From positions 1,054,001 through 1,118,000 of the forward strand of contig NZ_CP074197.1 in the NCBI RefSeq assembly GCF_023921805.1: DNA of 64,000 nt, read 5' to 3'. The notes under the pieces are model-generated. The model was not told where the DNA came from, made no database searches, and saw only the letters and a list, made by a program, of their open reading frames with translations. Source of the stretch: Ruminococcus sp. FMBCY1. GTDB lineage: Bacteria > Bacillota > Clostridia > Oscillospirales > Acutalibacteraceae. The number at the start of each line of letters is the position of its first letter. Positions within the stretch are counted from its first letter, which is position 1. This document shows positions 41,915-49,372 of the stretch, piece by piece. Position numbers and translations under genes: made by a program.

Positions 41915-42631
41915 ATGCCAAACGAACTTATACTTATATGTTCCGTAGTATTTATTTACGGTGCAGCACTTTTAGGATACAATTTTTTTGGAAAAATAGG
42001 ACTTTATTGTATATCTGTAATTGCAACTATTCTTGCAAATATTGAAGTTACAATAATGATAAACGCATTCGGAATGGAACAAACACTCGGTAATGTTCTT
42101 TTTGCCGTAACATTTTTGATAACCGATATTTTGTCGGAATGTGAAGGCAAAAAAGCCGCACAAACCGCCGTATATGCCGGTATATTCTGTTCAATATTCT
42201 TCCTTGTGCTTTCGCAAAGCTGGATGCTTTATACGCCAAGCGCAACAGATACAATTATGCCGTCAATAAAAGCAGTGTTCTCAAACACACCACGAATGAT
42301 TCTTGCATCTCTTGTTGTATATGCCGTAAGCCAGATGTTTGATGTTTGGCTTTACCATAAATGGTGGAATTTTACAGAAAAGAAGTTTGGCAGCAAACGC
42401 AGATTTTTGTGGCTTAGAAATAACGGTTCAACACTTATCAGTCAGATTCTTAACACTGCTCTTTTCACAGCATTCGCTTTCTGGGGCACATATGATATTC
42501 CGACACTTATTTCAATTTTCATTTCAAGCTATGTTATCTATATTTTCACAAGTTTGCTCGATACCCCGTTTGTTTATATTGCAAGAAAAATTCATGATAA
42601 AAAGCTTAATGCAAAAGCCGAAAAAGCATAA
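41915..42631 (+). CDS. yhhQ: queuosine precursor transporter (YhhQ/DUF165)
   Basis: The 238-aa integral membrane protein has six hydrophobic segments and the family's conserved LFAVTFLITDILSECEGKKAAQTAVYAG and SKRRFLWLRNNGSTLISQI segments. YhhQ imports preQ0, preQ1 or queuine. ATG 41915 comes 1 nt after the queL-like stop, with GGGTGAC upstream, so the two are coupled. Transporter and lyase together suggest the cell takes up free queuine from gut contents and remakes it into a usable precursor. Confidence 0.92.
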   Translation: MPNELILICSVVFIYGAALLGYNFFGKIGLYCISVIATILANIEVTIMINAFGMEQTLGNVLFAVTFLITDILSECEGKKAAQTAVYAGIFCSIFFLVLSQSWMLYTPSATDTIMPSIKAVFSNTPRMILASLVVYAVSQMFDVWLYHKWWNFTEKKFGSKRRFLWLRNNGSTLISQILNTALFTAFAFWGTYDIPTLISIFISSYVIYIFTSLLDTPFVYIARKIHDKKLNAKAEKA

Positions 42632-42637
42632 AACTTT

Positions 42638-42670
42638 CCTGACAGTTCTTTTGAATTGTCAGGATTTTTA
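42638..42670 (+). terminator. intrinsic terminator of the queuine-salvage operon
   Basis: Fully paired 11-bp stem CCTGACAGTTC/GAATTGTCAGG (one G-U, 4-nt loop), then ATTTTTATT. Confidence 0.92.
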
Positions 42671-42700
42671 TTGCAAAAAACTATGCGAATATGCTATAAT
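42671..42700 (+). promoter_or_regulatory. promoter of the GIY-YIG gene
   Basis: TTGCAA (42671-42676), 18-nt spacer, TATAAT (42695-42700). Confidence 0.7.
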
Positions 42701-42715
42701 TTTACAGGTGATTTT

Positions 42716-43039
42716 ATGTACTACACATACATACTGCGGTGTTGCGACAATACCCTTTATACAGGTATTGCCTTGGATATAGAAAAAAGAATGAACGAGC
42801 ATTTTTTGCAAAATGAAAAATGTGCAAAATACACCCGCACTCATAAAGCTAAAAAGCTCGAATCGCTGTGGATAAGCGAAAACCGAGCCACAGCCTCTAA
42901 ACTTGAATACCATATTAAACATCTTACCAAAAAGCAAAAAGAAGAAATCATATCATTAAAAAGCCTTGATGTATTAAAAGATAAACTTCCGATTGAAAAT
43001 TATAATTATTCAGATATGAAATTAAATTCCGTAAACTAA
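42716..43039 (+). CDS. GIY-YIG domain protein (UPF0213/YhbQ type)
   Basis: The 107-aa protein is a single GIY-YIG nuclease domain: YYTYILRCCDNTLYTGIALD with the paired GIY/YIG-equivalent strands (TYI and YTG), then RMNEHF and the conserved Arg/Lys pattern KYTRTHKAKKLES. The family is thought to act on branched DNA, but its cellular role is unclear. ATG 42716 is chosen because AGGTGAT is 3 nt upstream; the longer frame begins inside the previous terminator. A C-terminal extension of about 20 residues (LPIENYNYSDMKLNSVN) goes beyond the usual length. Confidence 0.9.
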   Translation: MYYTYILRCCDNTLYTGIALDIEKRMNEHFLQNEKCAKYTRTHKAKKLESLWISENRATASKLEYHIKHLTKKQKEEIISLKSLDVLKDKLPIENYNYSDMKLNSVN

Positions 43040-43044
43040 GCAAA

Positions 43045-43078
43045 AAGTCCGACCGTCGAAGTCGGGCTTTTATTTTTT
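43045..43078. terminator. terminator after the GIY-YIG gene
   Basis: Stem AAGTCCGAC/GTCGGGCTT with a 7-nt loop and T-rich tail (TTTTATTTTTT) on the plus strand. AAAAA on the left gives a T-run on the minus strand too. Confidence 0.85.
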
Positions 43079-43240
43079 ATCATCTATCCATTTTGATTTT
43101 GAAATTACCATTCTTTCAATTTCATTGTCGCTGACATACAGAGGTACAAATACAACAATTTGCATATCCGCAGTTATTTTTATTGCTGCGCTTTTTCTTT
43201 TGCTTCGTCTTACCTCAACATTATATTCGCCTATCTTCAT
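43070..43240 (-). pseudogene. truncated YgjP/DUF45-type metallopeptidase N-terminus
   Basis: The 56-aa frame from ATG 43240 (AAAGGAA upstream) reads EVRRSKRKSAAIKITADMQI, VVFVPLYVSDNEIERMVISK and SKWIDDKK. This is the conserved N-terminal strand-and-helix region of YgjP-like (DUF45) M48-clan peptidases of about 240 aa. It stops right at the shared terminator, before the zinc motif HExxH could occur. It is either a 3'-truncated remnant or a reduced protein; nothing resembling the missing part is seen nearby. Confidence 0.65.
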
Positions 43241-43391
43241 TTTAATCATTCCTTTATAGACAAATTTTAGCATAACCGTACCTGCTTAGCAAGCTGTTGC
43301 AAATAAAATTTTTTTGGTATAAAATTATTAATAAATATTATTCTTCACACAAAACACAAATAAAAAAGTTACTTTATATATGGTGATTACA

Positions 43392-44066
43392 ATGTACAAA
43401 ATACTTCTTGTAGAAGATGACAAAAACATAAGAGAAATGGTTGTTGAATATTTTTCTAACAAAGGCAAAGGAAACTTTCCTGTTGCCGTTGCGCCAAACG
43501 GAGAAACCGGACTGCAAATGGCATATGAAAATCCATATGATTTACTTCTGCTCGATGTAAACCTGCCCAAAATGGACGGATTTTCTATCTGTAAAGAGGT
43601 CAGACGATACAGCGATGTGCCTATTATGTTCATTACCGCACGGGTAAACGAAGAAGATGTGCTTAACGGCTATGCCCTCGGATGTGACGATTACATAATA
43701 AAACCTTTTGCCCTGCCTGTTCTTTTTGAAAAGGTAAAGGCTCTTATCAAGCGGTCAAAGGGACTTGTGCGTTCCTCTGTACTTACGGCAGGAACTCTTA
43801 CACTGAATCCAAACAACGGAATCGTAATTTCCGACGGTGACGAAGTTGATTTGACAGCTAAAGAATACAAAATACTTAAATTTCTTTTAGAGAACAAAAA
43901 TATTGTAATCTCCAGAACAAAACTGATAGACAAGCTTTGGGGCTATGACTCTAATGTTGACATTCGTGTACTTGACACGCATATAAAAAATCTCCGAAAA
44001 GCATTAAAAGATAACTCAAAGCTGATTAAGACGGTAATCGGCAGAGGTTACAAAATTGAGGAATAA
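43392..44066 (+). CDS. response regulator, OmpR/PhoB family
   Basis: The 224-aa protein has a receiver domain (Asp8-Asp9 acidic pocket EDD, phospho-acceptor Asp55 in LLLLDVNLP, switch Thr in FITAR, Lys in IIKPF) and a C-terminal winged helix (VDLTAKEYKILKFLLENKN; VDTHIKNLRKAL-like). ATG 43392 has GGTGAT 4 nt upstream; the earlier in-frame GTG overlaps it. It lies 2 nt before the histidine kinase gene, so it is the regulator of that pair. Confidence 0.95.
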   Translation: MYKILLVEDDKNIREMVVEYFSNKGKGNFPVAVAPNGETGLQMAYENPYDLLLLDVNLPKMDGFSICKEVRRYSDVPIMFITARVNEEDVLNGYALGCDDYIIKPFALPVLFEKVKALIKRSKGLVRSSVLTAGTLTLNPNNGIVISDGDEVDLTAKEYKILKFLLENKNIVISRTKLIDKLWGYDSNVDIRVLDTHIKNLRKALKDNSKLIKTVIGRGYKIEE

Positions 44067-44068
44067 TT

Positions 44069-45853
44069 ATGAATAAAAAGCTGAAAAAAGAAAATAGAAA
44101 AATTCTCATAAATATAATTTCAATAGTTCTGCTTATTTGCCTGCTGACAATCGGTACTTTTTCTTACCTGACATACAATTTCACAAAACAAATCGATCAA
44201 TATCAGGCTGAACTGCAATCTAAATATATTTATGACAATACAAAATATATTGATATAACCGAAAGCGGTCAAATAAATACATTTATTGTGACAAATCTCA
44301 ACAATTACTATTACGGTAATTCCTCATACAATGACATATATGTATCATTGGAAAATGATTACTATAATATTTCGGTTGACAGCGCAAATAAAATGGCAAT
44401 TGAACTTGACGATTATTATTCAAGTTTTGATACTTTTTCCGATACCGATAACATGGTAAATAATTACAGCCTGGGGGGTTATCTTGATTATTTTACTCTC
44501 CGAAACAGTATGACCGATGAGCAGTATAATAAAATTGCCGATTATCTTAATTCCGAACCGGACGAAAACGGTAATTATTATATTTTGTCCGTCAATCAAT
44601 ATGCAATGGATAATTACAACGGCGTCGGTACAGACGAGATGATACCAATACGATTAGAAATTCTGCGTACAAACGAAAACCATGTTTGGTATGCCGAAGA
44701 TGAACATATTGAGTATTTTGACTTATCATCAGACAAAATAAGCGAGATAAAAGAATTACAAAAACAAGTGGAAGAAAATTACAAAAAAATTATTGATAGC
44801 GCTTCCAATACCGTATTAATCGGACCTATTCACTCAATAGGCGATATGAAGAAAAATGAAATTACAAAGGATTTTTTCTTTAACGGAGGCAAGGAAAACG
44901 AATTAAAAGAATACAACAAAAATAATCCCGAAGATTCTGATATTTTCACCGCATATATACCTCTTGATGATTTTTCATTTATATACAGACAAATCTACGA
45001 AGCAAACCCAAATTATACAGACGGATTTTCATCTGTTGATGAGATGAACTCATATAATCAAAAAACATGCAAGATTTGTATATATCAAAAGCTTGAACCT
45101 CTGAAAGCCTGTATGCCTACTCTTATAATCGGCAACAGCATTATTCTTGCTTTCTTTATTTTAATCGGCATTTTGCTTTCTCTGATTATTTGGAGAAACT
45201 TTAAAAACAGGGCAATCCGAGAACAACACAGAATAGAAATGACAAACGCAGTTGCCCACAATCTTAAAACACCGCTATGCATAATAAACGGTTTTTCTGA
45301 AAATCTGCGTGAGGAAGACGGTTACCTTACAAAACAGCATTACATAGATGTCATTCAACAGCAGGCAGGCGATATGGACGCCCTTGTGCATAAAATGCTG
45401 AATTTTTCAAAACTCGAATCCGACTCTGCAAAACTTAATATAAAATCGTTCAATATTAAAACAGAACTTGAAAATATTGCGAAGAAATACAATGATATTT
45501 CAAGTAAAAATATTATCGTAACTGCAGATGACAAGGAAATTTTTGCAGACAAAGAACTTATGGAGCTTGTGTTTGAAAATCTGATTGAGAATGCTGTTAA
45601 ATACTCAAAAGATAATTCCGATATTAAAATATCCTTTGCAAATAATAATTTCAATATTTCAAACGAATGTGATGAAATTTCTAAAAAAGATTTAAAAAAG
45701 ATATGGAAACCGTATAACCGTTTGGAAAAAGACGAAGAGGTGCGTGGCACAGGTATAGGACTTTCCATAGTAAAGCATATTCTTAAACTGCATAGAATAA
45801 AGCCGTATACCGAATATTCGGGCGGCAGATTGATTATCGGATTTTATATTTAA
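44069..45853 (+). CDS. sensor histidine kinase with large extracellular sensor domain
   Basis: The 594-aa protein has a transmembrane helix at about residues 12-34, an extracytoplasmic domain of about 310 residues rich in Tyr/Asn/Asp, and a second helix at about 352-372. A HisKA domain with phospho-acceptor His397 (AVAHNLKTPL) and an HATPase domain follow: N box LIENAVKYS, and GTGIGLSIVKH. The H box reads HNLKTPL rather than the usual HELRTPL. The extracellular domain is unrecognised. No target genes lie adjacent apart from the convergent ATPase unit. Confidence 0.93.
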   Translation: MNKKLKKENRKILINIISIVLLICLLTIGTFSYLTYNFTKQIDQYQAELQSKYIYDNTKYIDITESGQINTFIVTNLNNYYYGNSSYNDIYVSLENDYYNISVDSANKMAIELDDYYSSFDTFSDTDNMVNNYSLGGYLDYFTLRNSMTDEQYNKIADYLNSEPDENGNYYILSVNQYAMDNYNGVGTDEMIPIRLEILRTNENHVWYAEDEHIEYFDLSSDKISEIKELQKQVEENYKKIIDSASNTVLIGPIHSIGDMKKNEITKDFFFNGGKENELKEYNKNNPEDSDIFTAYIPLDDFSFIYRQIYEANPNYTDGFSSVDEMNSYNQKTCKICIYQKLEPLKACMPTLIIGNSIILAFFILIGILLSLIIWRNFKNRAIREQHRIEMTNAVAHNLKTPLCIINGFSENLREEDGYLTKQHYIDVIQQQAGDMDALVHKMLNFSKLESDSAKLNIKSFNIKTELENIAKKYNDISSKNIIVTADDKEIFADKELMELVFENLIENAVKYSKDNSDIKISFANNNFNISNECDEISKKDLKKIWKPYNRLEKDEEVRGTGIGLSIVKHILKLHRIKPYTEYSGGRLIIGFYI

Positions 45854-45885
45854 GGTTATGTCTTGAATTTGCCGATAATCTTAAT

Positions 45886-45993
45886 AAATTATGGTTTAAC
45901 GCACAAGTTAAGCGGAATAATTAAAAAATTCAGTTTTAAAGGTTGACCAAACTTTTATAATTGATTGGCAAATCAATTTGCTAAACCATAATT
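45886..45993 (+). repeat. dispersed element, copy 4 (internally deleted, 108 bp)
   Basis: The ends AAATTATGGTTTAAC (45886-45900) and GCTAAACCATAATT (45980-45993) and the right-hand segment GACCAAACTTTTATAATTG match the full copies; about 330 bp of interior are missing. The last hairpin has changed on both sides: ATTGATT/AATCAAT here against ATTGCTT/AAGCAAT in the other copies. It lies between the convergent kinase and ATPase genes. Confidence 0.85.
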
Positions 45994-46006
45994 ACTCAAC
46001 TTTCAT

Positions 46007-46042
46007 ATAAAAACCGCTCTGCACATAAAATACAGAGCGGTT
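46007..46042 (-). terminator. terminator of the P-type ATPase unit
   Basis: 10-bp perfect stem AACCGCTCTG/CAGAGCGGTT (46012-46021, 46033-46042); the minus strand continues with TTTTT. Confidence 0.9.
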
Positions 46043-46053
46043 AATTTTATAAG

Positions 46054-48171
46054 TTAATTATTCTCTTTTAGTTTTCTTCTTTTATGCTTTTTCTCTGTGA
46101 GCGGAGTCATACTCTTGGCACAAATAAGCATAGTGGAAGAATTATGCAATAATGCAGACATAGACGGAGAAATAAGACCTAAAAATCCCGAAGCCATCAG
46201 TGCTGAATTAAAACCTACAATAAATCTGTAATTGCGGTTAATTCTATCCATTAATGTCTGACTTATTGTTCTTATTCTCGCAAGTTCGGTAAGGTCGGAG
46301 CTTTTGATTGTAATATCTGCGGTTTCTCTTGCAATATCAGACGCATCTCGCATAGCAACAGATACATTTGCAGCCGCAAGCGCCGGTGTATCGTTAATAC
46401 CGTCACCAACCATAATTACGCCCTTGCTGCTCTTCTTGAGTTCTTCAACATATTTATGTTTATCCTCGGGAAGTACCTGACATTTATATTCGGTAATGCC
46501 AAGCATTTCTGCGGTCATTTGAGCCGCTTTCTGACTGTCGCCGGTAAGCATTACAACTCTTTCAATACCCTGATTTCTAAGCATTCGAATAGCTCTCGCA
46601 GCCTCTTCTCGTGGTGGGTCACTTATACATAACGCACCGACAAGCACACCGCCGATAGCAAGATAAAGCACAGAGCAAGCTCCTGATTTTTCATCAATAG
46701 TTTTCTGCTGTTCTTCGGTTACAGAAATCTGCTCGTCCTCCACTACAAAATGCTTACTGCCTATTACAGCCTTTTTGCCGTGCAGTGTGGTTGCAATTCC
46801 GTGTGCAACAATATACTGAACATCAGAGTGCTCCTCTATGTGAGATAATCCTCTTTCATTCGCTGCATTTACAACGGCATTCGCAACGCTGTGAGGGAAA
46901 TGCTCCTCAAGACAAGCTGCAATTTTGAGTATTTCTTCCTCTGAATAATCACTGAAAGAAATTACTTTTTCAAGCTTCGGCTCGGCATTTGTCAGTGTAC
47001 CTGTTTTATCAAATACAATGGTATCTGCGTGAGCATATGCCTCAAGATACTTACCGCCTTTAACGGTAATATCGTGGTCGGCCGCCTCCTTGATTGCGGA
47101 AATAACCGCAATCGGAGTAGAAAGTTTGATAGCACAGGAATAGTCAACCATAAGCAAAGAAACAGCTTTGGTAATATTCCTTGTAAGAACCAAAGTAGCC
47201 AAAAAACCTAAAAAGCTGAACGGTACAATTCTGTCTGCCAAAGTTTCGGCACGGCTTTGTACTCCTGCCTTAAGATTTTCCGAATTATCAATAAGGTCAA
47301 TAATTTTACTTATTTTTGTGTTTGAAGAAAGAGCCTTTACATTAACTACAATGTTTCCCTCTTCCACAACAGTACCGGCAAATACGGTTATGCCCTCACG
47401 CTTTGCAACAGGGAGCGGCTCACCTGTCATAGACGACTCGTTTACTGTTGCCTCACCCGATACAACAACACCGTCAACAGGAATAACATTGCCTGTCTGT
47501 ACTCTGATGTTATCACCCTCTGTCAAATCAGACATAGGAATAAGTACTTCTGAATTATCATCGGTTACAAGCCATACCTTGTCCGCCTTAACAGCAAGGC
47601 TGTCCGTAAGCACAGCTTTTGTACGGGCATGAGTATAATCCTCGAGCATACCGGATACGGTAAGCAAGAACATTATCGTTCCTGCGGTTTTAAAGTTTCT
47701 CTGTAACAAGCAGGTTGCAATTGACGCACCGTCAAGCACATCAACATTAAGTTTGCAGTCCCAAAGTGCCTTTAAAGCCTTTTTTATGTATTTTATACTT
47801 GTGTAAATTGTGACTATCATTCTGATAGGTGCGGGCAAAAGCCATTTTTGCAAAAGTCTTTTTGCGACGCAAGAAATCAGATTATGTTTAAAATTATTGT
47901 CAATATCTTGAACGCTGACAGTTTTCTTTGCCTCAACTTTTACAAGAGAACTGCGCTCTATTGACGCTATAACATCAATTACATTCTGACGATAACCTTT
48001 GTCATACATAACAAGGATACCGCCGTTTTCAGAATTTACTTCAACCTTTTTTACATAATTTTTCTCTATAAGAAAATTATAAATACAACCCTCATACGCC
48101 TTATCAAAAGCATATGCGCCGCAGCGGAATCTGATTCGCTGCGGCTTATCATATACAATAGAATATTTCAT
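46054..48171 (-). CDS. P1B-type heavy-metal ATPase with non-canonical SCA(I)K membrane motif
   Basis: The 705-aa protein has the P-type machinery: SSMTGEPLPV near residue 247, the phosphorylated Asp in FDKTGTLT near residue 388, MLTGDSQKAA, and GDGINDTPALAAA near residue 592. The TM6 metal-site motif reads DYSCAIKLSTP (near residue 342) instead of CPC/SPC/TPC, as in a CtpC-like subgroup for which Mn, Zn or Fe export has been proposed. The N-terminal 75 residues look HMA-like but lack CxxC. The ATG overlaps the DUF6110 stop by 1 nt (TAATG), so translation is coupled. The metal cannot be assigned from sequence. Confidence 0.92.
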   Translation of the reverse strand: MKYSIVYDKPQRIRFRCGAYAFDKAYEGCIYNFLIEKNYVKKVEVNSENGGILVMYDKGYRQNVIDVIASIERSSLVKVEAKKTVSVQDIDNNFKHNLISCVAKRLLQKWLLPAPIRMIVTIYTSIKYIKKALKALWDCKLNVDVLDGASIATCLLQRNFKTAGTIMFLLTVSGMLEDYTHARTKAVLTDSLAVKADKVWLVTDDNSEVLIPMSDLTEGDNIRVQTGNVIPVDGVVVSGEATVNESSMTGEPLPVAKREGITVFAGTVVEEGNIVVNVKALSSNTKISKIIDLIDNSENLKAGVQSRAETLADRIVPFSFLGFLATLVLTRNITKAVSLLMVDYSCAIKLSTPIAVISAIKEAADHDITVKGGKYLEAYAHADTIVFDKTGTLTNAEPKLEKVISFSDYSEEEILKIAACLEEHFPHSVANAVVNAANERGLSHIEEHSDVQYIVAHGIATTLHGKKAVIGSKHFVVEDEQISVTEEQQKTIDEKSGACSVLYLAIGGVLVGALCISDPPREEAARAIRMLRNQGIERVVMLTGDSQKAAQMTAEMLGITEYKCQVLPEDKHKYVEELKKSSKGVIMVGDGINDTPALAAANVSVAMRDASDIARETADITIKSSDLTELARIRTISQTLMDRINRNYRFIVGFNSALMASGFLGLISPSMSALLHNSSTMLICAKSMTPLTEKKHKRRKLKENN

Positions 48172-48425
48172 TATTCTTCAACTTCTGTTTCAGTTTCTGC
48201 TTCAATGCCGGCTTCTGCCTTTGCATCGTAGCAAAGATCTGCCGCATCGTCTTTCATGCTCTGGAATTTAGCCTTAGCATCTTTCTGAAGCTTCATACCT
48301 TTTGCAAGACCGGTTACTGCAACGCTGCGAGTCTTTGGTGAAGTAAATACTTTTTTACCTACAATAACTGCTGCTGCACCTGCAACAACGCACCATAATT
48401 TTTCATTTTTTAAAAAATTCTTCAT
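48171..48425 (-). CDS. DUF6110-type small membrane protein, partner of the P-type ATPase
   Basis: The 84-aa protein has an N-terminal membrane segment (LWCVVAGAAAVIVGKKVF, about residues 11-28), then a Lys/Ala helical stretch, and an acidic tail (EAGIEAETETEVEE). This layout of one membrane helix plus charged tail encoded immediately before a P1B ATPase parallels the mycobacterial PacL (DUF1490) proteins that assist Ctp exporters, though sequence similarity is not obvious. A possible metal-binding site is Cys in DLCYDAKAE and the acidic tail. The stop overlaps the ATPase start by 1 nt. Confidence 0.8.
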   Translation of the reverse strand: MKNFLKNEKLWCVVAGAAAVIVGKKVFTSPKTRSVAVTGLAKGMKLQKDAKAKFQSMKDDAADLCYDAKAEAGIEAETETEVEE

Positions 48426-48517
48426 AACTGTTCCTCCTAAGATTTATGATAATTATATTATACTCATTTGTCACAATTTGTCAATACTGTAAGAAAAGCC
48501 TAACCGAAATTTGTAGG

Positions 48518-49300
48518 TTATCCCAAACCAACATCTAAAATCATCATAATTACGAACCCAATTGCAACTCCGATTGTACCGATATTTGAGTGTTTTCCGC
48601 TCTGCGATTCGGGTATTAATTCTTCCGTTACAACATAAATCATAGCACCTGCCGCAAAAGACAACAGATACGGCAGAATTTGTGTCACTATTCCCGCAAA
48701 AATCAAAGTAATCATTGCACCTATCGGTTCAACCACACCCGAAATCACGCCGTAATAAAATGATTTTAACTTTGAACAGCCGCCGTCTTTGAGCGGCAGA
48801 GATATTATTGCTCCCTCCGGGAAATTCTGAATTGCAATTCCGACTGCAAGTGAAATCGCACCTGCCACGGTTATACCCGTATTTTCTGTAATTGCACCTG
48901 CCAAAGTTACGCCTACAGCCATACCTTCCGGAATATTATGCAATGTAACCGCAAGCACAAGCATAGTATTTTTTGAAAGTCTTGACTTTACACCCTCAGG
49001 TTTGTCACTGTTAAGATGCAAATGAGGGATTACACTGTCAAGCAAGAGCAAAAATCCTATTCCGAGCAAAAATCCCACCGCAGCAGGCAGCCATTCGATT
49101 ACATTTTGTTTAGCGGACATTTCAACAGACGGAATAATCAGCGACCACACTGATGCGGCTATCATTACTCCCGAGGCAAAACCGAGTAAAAATTTCTGGA
49201 ATTTTTCGTTAATTTTATTTTTTGTAAAGAAAACCATTGCAGAACCCAAAGAAGTTCCTAAAAACGGTATTAAAAGTATTGCTGTTTGTTGATAAAGCAT
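48518..49300 (-). CDS. ZIP family metal transporter (ZupT-like)
   Basis: The 260-aa membrane protein has eight hydrophobic segments. The two ZIP metal-site helices are intact: TLHNIPEGMAVGVTLAGA in TM4 (HNxPEG) and QNFPEGAIISLPL in TM5. A short His-containing loop (HLHLNSDK) is seen before TM4. ZIP proteins import Zn, Fe or Mn. Together with the P1B ATPase downstream it suggests a divalent-metal homeostasis neighbourhood, although the two are separated by about 90 nt. Confidence 0.93.
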   Translation of the reverse strand: MLYQQTAILLIPFLGTSLGSAMVFFTKNKINEKFQKFLLGFASGVMIAASVWSLIIPSVEMSAKQNVIEWLPAAVGFLLGIGFLLLLDSVIPHLHLNSDKPEGVKSRLSKNTMLVLAVTLHNIPEGMAVGVTLAGAITENTGITVAGAISLAVGIAIQNFPEGAIISLPLKDGGCSKLKSFYYGVISGVVEPIGAMITLIFAGIVTQILPYLLSFAAGAMIYVVTEELIPESQSGKHSNIGTIGVAIGFVIMMILDVGLG

Positions 49301-49372
49301 CTTCCACCACCTTATATTACTGTTTTATAATATGCAAAGAAAGTCTGTAAAAAGCAGTCTTTCTTTACAAGT

